A stretch of DNA of 35,285 nt from CAYOEZ01 sp964402955 (GTDB taxonomy: Bacteria; Chloroflexota; DTOL01; DAOUCN01), in the NCBI GenBank assembly GCA_964402955.1, contig CAYOEZ010000018.1, forward strand, positions 1 to 35,285, given 5' to 3'. Below the pieces are notes generated by a model that saw only the letters and a program-made list of their open reading frames with translations, ran no database searches and was not told the origin of the DNA. Below, piece after piece: positions 23,689-31,147 of the stretch (positions within the stretch are counted from its first letter, which is position 1; every line of letters starts with the position of its first letter). Made by a program: the position numbers and the translations under genes.

Positions 23689-24390
23689 TTATGACTTCTT
23701 GAGCTTACACGTCCACACCACAGGCGGCTCCGGCGCAGCGGCCGCCGCGATGGGCCGCGTGAGCTCCAGCCACGGCTGGCCAGGCTCCACTTCTTCCAGG
23801 CGCAATGCAGGGTGAACAGGATTATGTTGTGGATCACTGCGGGCGCCCATCTCCTTCGTGAAACGGGTCAAAGGATCGAGCGCAGTGGCCAGACCGGCTG
23901 TGTGATAGTGCATAGGAATCACAACCCGTGGCTCAAGCAGATTGATCACTTCTGCCGCCTGTGCCACATTGAGTGCGTTGCCGCCGCCCACCGGCGCAAG
24001 CAAGATGTCCACATGCCCGATCGCCTCGATCTGCGCCTGCGTCGGCACATGCCCCAGATCGCCCAGGTGACAAATCACCAGGTCTTCCATCTCAATCAGA
24101 TAGATCGTCACCTTGCCCCGACTCTTGCCCTGCTCCGCATCATGATAGGCGCCGATGCCGGTCACAAAGATATTCTTGACCTCGTATTCGCCGGGGCCGC
24201 TGATCACATGCGGGCTGCCGCCGACGCTCGTCGTATGGTTGTGGCCGAGGTGCTCGTGGCTCACGGTCACGATATCCGCCTGCATGCGCGGCAGGGTCAG
24301 GCCGATGTCCTTGCTGAATGGATCGCTGACGACGACGCCTTCTTTGCTCTTCAGTTTGAAGCACGCATGCCCGAGCCAGGTAATCTCCAT
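23689..24390 (-). CDS. Metallo-beta-lactamase-fold protein (COG2220-like) with altered HxHxDH motif
   Basis: The 233-residue protein starts MEITWLGHACFKLK, as UlaG-like/COG2220 hydrolases do. The ATG at 24390 has GGAGGG 5 bases upstream; the longer frame adds 16 unrelated residues. The zinc motif reads SHEHLGH (44-50): His45, His47 and His50 are kept but the usual Asp of HxHxDH is Gly49. Other ligands look present: Asp111 in HLGDLGH and His161 in IPMHYHT. Loss of that aspartate usually weakens the second metal site, so it may hold one metal, use a different ligand such as His52, or be non-hydrolytic. It is the last gene of the kinase-to-sugar operon, and its substrate is unknown. Confidence 0.8.
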   Translation of the reverse strand: MEITWLGHACFKLKSKEGVVVSDPFSKDIGLTLPRMQADIVTVSHEHLGHNHTTSVGGSPHVISGPGEYEVKNIFVTGIGAYHDAEQGKSRGKVTIYLIEMEDLVICHLGDLGHVPTQAQIEAIGHVDILLAPVGGGNALNVAQAAEVINLLEPRVVIPMHYHTAGLATALDPLTRFTKEMGARSDPQHNPVHPALRLEEVEPGQPWLELTRPIAAAAAPEPPVVWTCKLKKS

Positions 24391-24444
24391 GTAACCCTCC
24401 GAATGCTCAACAGGACGCGGATAAGATGAAAAGTGCACGGATGC

Positions 24445-24503
24445 ACACGGATCAAGCTTATTAGTCTACCGGAAATCCGCGTTCTTTCCGTGTTGATCCG
24501 CGT
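24445..24503. repeat. Imperfect inverted repeat between GHMP kinase and MBL gene
   Basis: Arms ACACGGATCAA (24445-24455) and TTGATCCGCGT (24493-24503) pair with one mismatch. The CACGGATGCACACGGAT-type sequence resembles the one at about 29310-29360 and looks like a dispersed intergenic element. It could separate expression of the MBL gene from the upstream kinase gene. Confidence 0.6.
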
Positions 24504-24509
24504 CCCAGC

Positions 24510-25493
24510 CTATCTCCGGCCGTGGAAGTTGAAAATAACCTTGCTGCCGTCGGGTTCCAGCGCCACCGGCAGCTCGCGCAGGTGGCCGAGCGCAGAGCGG
24601 ACATCATCCTGGCGCTTGCGAGGCACGTAGAGCAGAAGGAAGCCGCCGCCCCCGGCGCCGGTTATCTTGCCGCCGATCGCGCCGGCGCGCCGCGCTGCCG
24701 CATACATCTCATCGAGAACAGGCGTCGTGATGCGGCTGGCCAGCCCCTTCTTGTGCTCCCAGCCCAGGTGCATGAGCCGCCCCAGTTCGTCGAAGTCCTC
24801 GGCATTCAGGCTGGCACGCGCCTGCACAGCCAGCGCCTTCAACTGGCGCAAGGTGTCTAGCCGCTCGGCGATGTTGTTCTTCTGTTCTTCGAGCACCGAT
24901 GACGCACTGCGACTGATGCCCGTCCAGAAAACGAGCAGATTCTCACTCAGGCGTGCGTAGGAGCGCTCAGACAGGTGCAGCCGCTCAACCTTCACCCGGT
25001 CGCCCGGCCCAAACTCGATGAAGCGCAGACCGCCATAGGCAGCGATGTACTGGTCTTGCCTGCCAATGGGCTTGCCCAGCACGTCGAGCTCGATGTGGCA
25101 GGCGTCCTGAGCAAGCCGCTCCGAATCCTTCGGCTCACCCAGATACGAGTACATGGCATTCAGACAACCGACCGTCACCGTGCTTGACGAGCCCAGGCCA
25201 GTGCCCTCCGATGGAATGTCGCCCATCGTCGACACTTCAACCTTGTGCGTTATGCCCGTCAGACGCAGCGCCTCGCGCACCAATTCGTGCTGCACCTCAT
25301 CGATCGAGTCGACCATCTCTGTGCGCGTATAGCCGACGCGAATCTTCTCGTCGAAGCGCTGCTTCAGAATGACATAGATGTACTTGTCGATGGCCGAGCT
25401 GACGACACAGCCTCCCTCGCTCCGATAAAAGTCGGGGAAGTCAGTGCCGCCGCCAAGAAAACTGACGCGTAGTGGTGTCTGGGTGATAATCAT
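24510..25493 (-). CDS. GHMP-family sugar kinase, heptose 7-phosphate kinase-like
   Basis: The 327-residue protein shows the GHMP kinase signature. It has an N-terminal substrate motif TPLRVSFLGGGTDFPDFY (about 6-23), the phosphate-binding loop GTGLGSSS (97-104), and a C-terminal KITGAGGGGFLLLY (about 280-293). It is closest in pattern to D-glycero-D-manno-heptose 7-phosphate kinase (HddA) and related fucokinase-like enzymes. The adjacent upstream gene encodes a nucleotidyltransferase, matching the HddA-HddC order of GDP-heptose synthesis. The isomerase GmhA and phosphatase GmhB are not in the window. Assignment to heptose rather than another sugar is an inference from family and neighbour. 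Confidence 0.85.
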   Translation of the reverse strand: MIITQTPLRVSFLGGGTDFPDFYRSEGGCVVSSAIDKYIYVILKQRFDEKIRVGYTRTEMVDSIDEVQHELVREALRLTGITHKVEVSTMGDIPSEGTGLGSSSTVTVGCLNAMYSYLGEPKDSERLAQDACHIELDVLGKPIGRQDQYIAAYGGLRFIEFGPGDRVKVERLHLSERSYARLSENLLVFWTGISRSASSVLEEQKNNIAERLDTLRQLKALAVQARASLNAEDFDELGRLMHLGWEHKKGLASRITTPVLDEMYAAARRAGAIGGKITGAGGGGFLLLYVPRKRQDDVRSALGHLRELPVALEPDGSKVIFNFHGRR

Positions 25494-25558
25494 CTTGTGT
25501 CCCGGACATCCGGCCCCATGTAGATGCCAGACGTCGCTCCTTAAACAAACACCCGCTG

Positions 25559-26281
25559 CTACAGCCGCACTCGCCCCGCCGCCCAGTCGCGCTGCGCCTG
25601 CTCGTACTTGTCCGGGCTGCCGATGTCGAGAAGGTAGTCATCCGCAGCAATGGGATAGCCATAGATGGGCACATCACGCGCGAGCAGATCGGGGAAAACA
25701 TCATGGCCGAAGTCGTAGAACGTATCGGGCGGGATGGCCGCGATCAGCTCTGGCTCCATGACGTAGACGCCGGCATTGGCCAGATCGCTGAACACCTGAT
25801 CGCGCCGCGGCTTCTCGACAAAGCGCCGGATGCGCCCGCTGCCATCCCTCTCCACGATGCCGCACTCCCAGGGCCGCGCCACCCGATAGAGGGTGGCGGT
25901 CACTCCTGCCTGCCTCTGCTCATGAAACGAGGCCAGGGCGGTCAAGTCCAGGTCGGTGAGCACGTCGCCGTAGAGAACAAAAAAGCGCTGGTCCAGAAAC
26001 GATTGCAGGCGGCGCACCGCGCCCGCTGTCCCCAGAATCTGCTCTTCGTAGGAGTACGTCAGGTGCACGTGCCAGCGCTCGCCAGCGCCGAAGTACGACG
26101 TCACGATCTCAGGCTTGTAGTGCAGGTTGATGGCGATGTCGCGCACACTGTGGCGCGCCAACAAGCGCAGCCACAGTTCCAGCAACGGAACGCCGCCAAT
26201 CGGCAGCATGGGTTTGGGTCGCGTCAGCGTGAGCGGGCGCAGGCGGGTGCCCTCACCGGCAGCAAGAATAAGGGCTTTCAC
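25559..26281 (-). CDS. Sugar-phosphate nucleotidyltransferase (HddC/GDP-mannose pyrophosphorylase-like)
   Basis: The 240-residue enzyme joins an NTP and a sugar 1-phosphate. The signature LILAAGEGTRLRPLTLTRPK then PM is at the N-terminus, followed by LGTAGAVR, LYGDVLTDLD (metal-binding Asp), VEKP and DIGSPDKYEQA. The GTG at 26281 begins VKALILAAGEG directly and lies 1 base after the stop of the RodZ-like gene; the extended frame would overlap that gene. There is no C-terminal left-handed helix, so it is the short, single-domain form like HddC. With the following GHMP kinase it probably makes an NDP-sugar, perhaps GDP-heptose, for surface glycans. Confidence 0.88.
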   Translation of the reverse strand: MKALILAAGEGTRLRPLTLTRPKPMLPIGGVPLLELWLRLLARHSVRDIAINLHYKPEIVTSYFGAGERWHVHLTYSYEEQILGTAGAVRRLQSFLDQRFFVLYGDVLTDLDLTALASFHEQRQAGVTATLYRVARPWECGIVERDGSGRIRRFVEKPRRDQVFSDLANAGVYVMEPELIAAIPPDTFYDFGHDVFPDLLARDVPIYGYPIAADDYLLDIGSPDKYEQAQRDWAAGRVRL

Positions 26282-26282
26282 G

Positions 26283-27395
26283 CTATGGCCGCCATACACC
26301 GATATTAATCACGGCGCCCCGTTTCACGATGCCAGAGGGCTCGTAGCTCACGATGCATCCCTCGCACACACCGACCCGGTCTGCTGGCGGCACCTTGTCC
26401 TTGCCCTGGAAAGAAATCTGGCCAATGACGAAGCCGGCCTTGAGTAGCGCATCCTTACCTGCTTCCAGTTCAAGTCCTTTTACAGGGGGTACATTGACCA
26501 TATCGCCCATACTGACCGTCACCTTCACGACGGAGTTGGGCGCTAGTTGGGCATTTTCGGGGGGGTCTTGCCCGACGACGATATTGGCAGCGGCCTGGGC
26601 GGTCACGTCACTGCGCACAGCGCTCAGGCCCACCGCCCTGAGACGAGCGACGGCGTCAGTGTATGGGAGGCCGACGAGGCGAGGCACAGAGACTAACTGG
26701 CCGCCCCGGCTCAAGGACACGCCAATGACCGACTCTTTCAGTACCTTGGTCTGCGCCTTGACCGTCTGCGAGAGGACAATGCCCGCTGCCGCCACGTCGC
26801 TGAAGCGACGATCCACAACTTCGATGCGCAGGCCAAGCAGGCGCAGCGCGTCGTCGGCCTCTTGCAGCGTCATACCGGCCACGTCAGGCACTGTCACGTC
26901 CTGGGCCGACGGGGTTGGCACGCGCGTGGCCACAGCCGTCCCGGACGTCTGGGGGGTGCCGGTAGGGGTCGACGCCTCCAGGACAATCGTTGGCGTCGGC
27001 TGGGGCGGCGGAGCAGCGTATTGTTGGTAGAGGTAATACATCACTAGCATGAAAACAACGACAGCCAGCGCCACCGTCAGCAGGGCCGGAGTAACTCGCG
27101 ACGGGGTGCGCAGCGGCTCAATCTCCGGCTGCACATCGGCAACGTCCTTTTTCAGCCCGCGCTCACCACGATAGAGACCAAGCATCTCCTGAGGATCGAG
27201 ACCAAGAAAGATAGCATAATTGCGGATGAAGCCTTTGACAAAGACAGGCTCCGGCAGGTCGGCTATGCGCTCTTCCTCGAGTGCCTCCAGATATCTTTGG
27301 CGAATGCGGGTTGCTTTTTCGGCGGCAGGCAACGTCGCGCCCTTAGCCTCACGCGCTGCACGCAAAATCGCGCCGAGCTTTCTCTCTCCATCCAT
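26283..27395 (-). CDS. RodZ-like HTH membrane protein with three extracellular PASTA repeats
   Basis: The 370-residue protein begins with a RodZ-type HTH domain (about 5-75: LGAILRAAREAKGATLPAAE, VKGFIRNYAIFLGLDP). One TM helix (about 102-123) and a Pro/Thr linker (about 128-165) follow, then three PASTA repeats (about 167-233, 234-301, 302-368), each opening with VPDVAGM-, VPRLVGL- or VPPVKGL-like motifs. RodZ anchors the MreB cytoskeleton; PASTA domains bind peptidoglycan or muropeptides. The normal RodZ outer domain (DUF4115) is replaced. It lies 85 bases after the PASTA kinase gene and could be its partner or substrate in coupling wall state to cell shape. GGAGA precedes the ATG. Confidence 0.88.
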   Translation of the reverse strand: MDGERKLGAILRAAREAKGATLPAAEKATRIRQRYLEALEEERIADLPEPVFVKGFIRNYAIFLGLDPQEMLGLYRGERGLKKDVADVQPEIEPLRTPSRVTPALLTVALAVVVFMLVMYYLYQQYAAPPPQPTPTIVLEASTPTGTPQTSGTAVATRVPTPSAQDVTVPDVAGMTLQEADDALRLLGLRIEVVDRRFSDVAAAGIVLSQTVKAQTKVLKESVIGVSLSRGGQLVSVPRLVGLPYTDAVARLRAVGLSAVRSDVTAQAAANIVVGQDPPENAQLAPNSVVKVTVSMGDMVNVPPVKGLELEAGKDALLKAGFVIGQISFQGKDKVPPADRVGVCEGCIVSYEPSGIVKRGAVINIGVWRP

Positions 27396-27480
27396 ACCCG
27401 ATCTCCACCTTCACGCTATCAGGTTATGCGCCGTCCCAGCCGTCGCCGGCCGTCAGATACACTCAGAGTCATCGCTTCTC

Positions 27481-29208
27481 TCATTTCTTACGCACAGCTA
27501 TGACCACCACTGTGCCACGCGCAACCAATGTTCCCGCAGCCGGGTCGGAACTGACGACGGCGCCAACAGGGAACGTATTGAAGGCCCCTCGAAGCTGCTC
27601 GGGAACATCCTCCGCAGACTGCAGGGTTGCGAATGTGGTCGCCAGACCGGCTTCAAGAATAAGGCGCTGTGCGTCGGCTTCGGACTTGCCACGCAGTTCA
27701 GGCACGATGATGCGATCGCCAACGCTGACCGTCAGATGCACGGGCGCATCGCGGCTAACCGCAGTCTCCGCAAGCGGGTCCTGGGCCATCACCATGCCGG
27801 CCTGCACCTGCGTGCTCGGACTATCCTTTCTGTCGCTGCGCAGACCAACACTGCTCAGCCTGGTCTGCGCCTCGGCAATCGACAGGCCGACAACCGGCGG
27901 AACTTTGACCTGTTCAGGCCCTTTGCTGACAATCACCTCGACCGGCTGGCCCTGGGTAAGCGCCGTGCCAAAGGGAACAAGCTGGGCGATGATGCGCTGC
28001 GGCGGCGTTTTGTCGTCAAAACGACCGTCCTGCACCACCAGGACCAAACCCAGCGTCTGCAATTGGCTTTCGGCGACAACTTGCTCAAGCCCGACGAGAT
28101 TGGGCACCCTGACCTGTGGCACGGGCGTGGGCGATGGAGGGAAAACCGTATCGCGTACAGCGAAGGCCAGCGGCACCAGCCCGGCGATCGCGATAAACGT
28201 CACCAGGAACAAGATCAGCAACAGCCAGTCAAATCCCTGCGACTGCTGCCGGCGTGGCGCAGGCGGCGCAACGACCGGGGTGCGCGGCGCAGGCGGAGCA
28301 GCAGTGCGAGGCGCCACTGGCCGCGCCCCTGCCTGAACCGGGCGATAACGTCCCGTCACTTCTTCGCCAAACTGGCGATAGGAGGCAAAAGCCCCCGCCA
28401 TGTCGCCCGCCGAGGCAAAGCGCTGCTCTGGCTGCTTGGCCATGGCCCGCAAGACAAACATGTCCACAGTCGGAGGGAGGCGGGGGTTCAGACGTGACGG
28501 AGGCGACGGCTCTTCCTGAATATGCTTGAGCGCCAGCCCCACTGGCGTGTCACTCTCGAAGGGCAGCCGTCCCGTGAGCATCTCAAACAGGACAACGCCA
28601 AGCGCATAGATATCCGAGGCAGCCGTGGCCGGCTCACCCCGCGCCTGTTCCGGTGACAGGTATTGAACGGTTCCGAAGACCAGCCCACCCTCCGACAAGG
28701 TGAGCGACGACAGGCTGCGCGCCAGACCGAAGTCGGCCACCTTCACCAGCGGGCTATTCTCTGCGCCCCGCCCGCCCGCATGAGCGACGAGACTGTTCTG
28801 AGGCTTGATGTCGCGGTGAACAAATCCCTGCCTGTGGGCGTGATCGAGCGCAAGACAGATCCGTTCGGCCACAGCGAAGGCCTGCGCGACGGGCAAGGGC
28901 GCATTGGCAGTGATAAACGATTTCAGGTCCTCGCCCTGGACGTATTCCATGACAATGTAGTGCTGCTCGCCATCCTGCCCGACATCGTAGATGCCAATGA
29001 TATTGGGATGGCTGAGACGGGCAGCGGCCTGCGCCTCACGCCGGAAACGCTCCAGGAACGTGGGGTCGCCAACTAACTGAGAGCGCAGTATTTTGACCGC
29101 GACAACACGGTCGAGCAGGGTATCCTGGGCGCGGTAGACAACTGCGACTCCGCCCTCACCCAGTTTCTCCAGCAGCTCATAGCGTCCATTCAGCCGTGTT
29201 TGTTGCAT
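27481..29208 (-). CDS. PASTA-domain Ser/Thr protein kinase (PknB/PrkC type)
   Basis: The 575-residue kinase has an N-terminal Hanks-type domain (about 10-275): glycine loop GEGGVAVVY (17-25), Lys39 in VAVKIL, Glu59, HRDIKPQN (131-138) with catalytic Asp133, DFG (159-161) and SPEQ. A Pro-rich juxtamembrane stretch (about 290-325), one TM helix (about 328-350) and three PASTA repeats (about 366-432, 433-500, 500-575) follow. Such kinases sense cell-wall fragments and phosphorylate division and wall-synthesis proteins. The ATG at 29208 is preferred: the TTG at 29232 overlaps the -10 box and would lie upstream of the transcript start. It is the first gene of a five-gene minus-strand operon. No PP2C phosphatase or FHA gene is visible. 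Confidence 0.95.
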   Translation of the reverse strand: MQQTRLNGRYELLEKLGEGGVAVVYRAQDTLLDRVVAVKILRSQLVGDPTFLERFRREAQAAARLSHPNIIGIYDVGQDGEQHYIVMEYVQGEDLKSFITANAPLPVAQAFAVAERICLALDHAHRQGFVHRDIKPQNSLVAHAGGRGAENSPLVKVADFGLARSLSSLTLSEGGLVFGTVQYLSPEQARGEPATAASDIYALGVVLFEMLTGRLPFESDTPVGLALKHIQEEPSPPSRLNPRLPPTVDMFVLRAMAKQPEQRFASAGDMAGAFASYRQFGEEVTGRYRPVQAGARPVAPRTAAPPAPRTPVVAPPAPRRQQSQGFDWLLLILFLVTFIAIAGLVPLAFAVRDTVFPPSPTPVPQVRVPNLVGLEQVVAESQLQTLGLVLVVQDGRFDDKTPPQRIIAQLVPFGTALTQGQPVEVIVSKGPEQVKVPPVVGLSIAEAQTRLSSVGLRSDRKDSPSTQVQAGMVMAQDPLAETAVSRDAPVHLTVSVGDRIIVPELRGKSEADAQRLILEAGLATTFATLQSAEDVPEQLRGAFNTFPVGAVVSSDPAAGTLVARGTVVVIAVRKK

Positions 29209-29231
29209 AGCGTCCCCACACCTCGTCCCCA

Positions 29232-29261
29232 ATTATATCACAGATAGCCACACTCTGCCAC
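29232..29261 (-). promoter_or_regulatory. Probable promoter of the PASTA kinase operon
   Basis: On the minus strand GTGGCA (29261-29256), an 18-bp spacer and a perfect TATAAT (29237-29232). The leader to the ATG at 29208 would be under 25 bases. This supports the ATG over the upstream TTG. Confidence 0.55.
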
Positions 29262-29302
29262 AGTCCGACACAGGGCAACTATTCACCCTGAGGGTAAGCT
29301 GT

Positions 29303-29377
29303 TTGCCGCGGATGCACGCGGAAAGACACAGATGGGACATCCGTGTCCATCTGTGCTTCTGTGCTCATGAGCGGCAA
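29303..29377. repeat. Nested inverted repeat upstream of the kinase operon
   Basis: Outer arms TTGCCGC (29303-29309) and GCGGCAA (29371-29377) enclose an inner stem built on ACACAGATGG and CCATCTGTG (about 29326-29355). It shares the CACGGATGCAC style of the element at 24445-24503. No coding content. The gene-poor stretch 29262-29914 otherwise holds only gene remnants. Confidence 0.65.
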
Positions 29378-29418
29378 GGTGTGCACCTTTGACCCGGCCT
29401 CGCCCTGCGGCCACCTGT

Positions 29419-29514
29419 CCTAATAGTAACTACGTATCGGCTCGCCTCAAGCGCTGCCTTGAGGACGCGGACGCGGCAAAGGGCATCAAGTTCATCGAGG
29501 TGCCCGCCTACTGA
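29419..29514 (+). pseudogene. Unrecognised coding-like remnant
   Basis: In the frame ending at TGA 29512-29514 the + strand reads NYVSARLKRCLEDADAAKGI then KFIEVPAY, a composition and phrasing that look like the end of a real protein. A neighbouring frame just upstream (ATG 29367, stop 29421) reads MSGKVCTFDPASPCGHLS. I do not recognise either. With the RHS fragment that follows, they may be debris from one or more decayed genes. Low certainty. Confidence 0.25.
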
Positions 29515-29653
29515 GAAGCCGGGACTGGTCTGAGTCACGGCCAATGCTGGCGCCAGGGTGTGGTGCAAATGCAGCGCCGGGGCGATAGCAGTGCCGTCCT
29601 CCCGGCGCTGCCCAGCTGACAGGCGTCCCGAAGGGGGGGAGGCTACATCCACC

Positions 29654-29818
29654 GCCCGCGCCTACTACTACGCTGGCAGCCAGCGCGTCGCCACTCGCCT
29701 GGGATCGGCTCTGCCCCACTACCTCCTGGGCGACAACCTGGGTTCGACGGCGATCACGGCGGACACGAACGGTGCCAAAGTGGCCGAGTTGCGCTACAAG
29801 GCGTGGGGCGAGAATCGC
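29654..29818 (+). pseudogene. RHS repeat core fragment
   Basis: The frame encodes ARAYYYAGSQRVATRLG, HYLLGDNLGSTAITAD and VAELRYKAWGENR, the strongly conserved C-terminal RHS-associated core motif. Only about 55 residues of similarity are present. Upstream there are no YD repeats and downstream the sequence leaves the family within a few codons, so the toxin or tip part is missing. It is a relic of an RHS/YD-repeat gene, a class that often carries exchangeable toxin ends and moves between strains. A hairpin terminator on the same strand lies 65 bases downstream. Confidence 0.8.
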
Positions 29819-29882
29819 CATTTCCTTCTCGCCCAACTGCAGCCCTGGTGCAGATCTTGCCTCGCTGAGATGGGCCTCAAGC

Positions 29883-29917
29883 ATCCCACCGATTGCGCAA
29901 CCGGTGGGATTGTTTTA
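29883..29917 (+). terminator. Intrinsic terminator downstream of the RHS remnant
   Basis: A 9-bp stem ATCCCACCG (29883-29891) and CGGTGGGAT (29902-29910), with a self-pairing 10-base loop, is followed on the + strand by TGTTTTA. On the minus strand it directly follows the mazG stop but has no T-run there, so it best fits + strand termination, with possible use in both directions. Confidence 0.65.
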
Positions 29918-31021
29918 TGTATTATCTCCTGCCTCGGCCCACAGGTTGCCGCGCTGCTTCTCATCCAGCGTTTGCACGTCTAGCCCCCGTTCCCGGCACA
30001 ATGTCTCCACTGCCTTGAACCGTTCGCGGCTGCGCTGGTTGGCCATGCGCAGCGCATCCTCAGCAGCGACGCCAAGCTGCCGCCCCAGCAGCGCCAGCGC
30101 AAAGAGCAGATCGCCGTAGGCAGCGAATGTTTCATCTGCTGTCCGGGCCTGATTCACGGCTGCGAGCGCTGCGCTAACGAGCTGCGCAACCGCCGGCGTG
30201 GCCTGCAAGAAGCCGACGCGGCCGGCTCGCTCCTGGATCGCCTGGGCATAGGCAAGGGCGGGCAACTGCACGGGCACGCCGCCCAGCAGTGACGCCGGCG
30301 GCTCGTCTCCGTTTATTTTCTTTTCCTCCTGCTTGATACTCTGCCAGTTGCGTAGGACCTCCTGCGCTCCACTGACCTGCACGTCGCCAAAGACGTGGGG
30401 ATGGCGGCGCATCAGCTTGCTTGAGATACCGGCCAGAACATCGTTGACGTCAAACTCGCCATTCTCGATCGCCACCTGTGCATGGATCATGACCTGCATG
30501 ATCAGGTCGCCCAATTCCTCACAAAGCTCCTGATGGTTGCCGCTGTCCAGCGCCTCCAAAACCTCGTAGGTTTCTTCGAGCACAAACGGCTTGAGCGTGT
30601 CATGTGTCTGCTGGCGATCCCACGGGCAGCCATCGGGTGCGCGCAACCGGGCAGTGATCTCGCGCAGTGTGTCGAACGAGCGCACGGCGGCCAGAATGGG
30701 CTGAGTAGGCAGGTAAGCGCAGAGGTCGGCGGCGGGCAGCGCTTGCTCAAGCTGCGCCACTGTGCTGACGACAACCGCGTGCCCCCGCACCAGGCGCACC
30801 TGATGGTTATCCGGATAGAGTGTGTGCAGAGCAGCCTGCACGCGCTGCATCGTCGGTTGATCGGCCAGCCCACAAATGAGCAGCGGCCGGGTGCTGGCAA
30901 AGGGAATAAGAGAGGAAAACGGCGCCGGCGCGGCGATCTGGGCCGCCGGTACGATCTGCACGCCCGCGTCCAATGGGGCAATGCCCAGCGTCGCGAAAAC
31001 GGTATCCAAAGGCGATGGCAT
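29915..31021 (-). CDS. mazG: MazG nucleoside triphosphate pyrophosphohydrolase with reduced N-terminal domain
   Basis: The 368-residue protein hydrolyses NTPs to NMPs and pyrophosphate, cleaning up abnormal nucleotides. The MazG core starts near residue 118: LRAPDGCPWDRQQTHDTLKP, then EETYEVLEAL and EELGDLIMQV, whose EExxE and ExxD residues bind magnesium. HPHVFGDV and NWQSIKQEEKK follow, and the C-terminal half is the second, degenerate MazG lobe. Residues 1-115 (CGLADQPTMQRVQAALHTLY, DNHQVRLVRG) look like the back part of the tetrapyrrole methylase domain found in YabN-type fusions, without its SAM-binding front half. The domain therefore seems truncated or decayed while MazG stays intact. 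It is convergent with the RHS remnant and divergent from the lipoprotein gene. Confidence 0.93.
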   Translation of the reverse strand: MPSPLDTVFATLGIAPLDAGVQIVPAAQIAAPAPFSSLIPFASTRPLLICGLADQPTMQRVQAALHTLYPDNHQVRLVRGHAVVVSTVAQLEQALPAADLCAYLPTQPILAAVRSFDTLREITARLRAPDGCPWDRQQTHDTLKPFVLEETYEVLEALDSGNHQELCEELGDLIMQVMIHAQVAIENGEFDVNDVLAGISSKLMRRHPHVFGDVQVSGAQEVLRNWQSIKQEEKKINGDEPPASLLGGVPVQLPALAYAQAIQERAGRVGFLQATPAVAQLVSAALAAVNQARTADETFAAYGDLLFALALLGRQLGVAAEDALRMANQRSRERFKAVETLCRERGLDVQTLDEKQRGNLWAEAGDNT

Positions 31022-31091
31022 GTCTGTGTGCTCCTTGGCCGCATTGTAATGCTTGCCTCTACCCTTGTCAATTGATCAATGCGCGGGCGTC

Positions 31092-31120
31092 TTGTCCGCT
31101 ATCTCTCGATACGCTATAAT
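31092..31120 (+). promoter_or_regulatory. Promoter of the DNRLRE lipoprotein gene
   Basis: TTGTCC (31092-31097), 17 bp and a perfect TATAAT (31115-31120). The predicted leader to the GTG at 31148 is about 20 bases, which rules out the ATG at 31079 as the start. Confidence 0.75.
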
Positions 31121-31147
31121 AGACGCACACTGCGCGGAGGGTGGACG

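Noticed and set aside
29365..29884. Minus-strand open frames opposite the RHS remnant
   Set aside because: No family similarity; the plus strand carries the recognisable RHS core.
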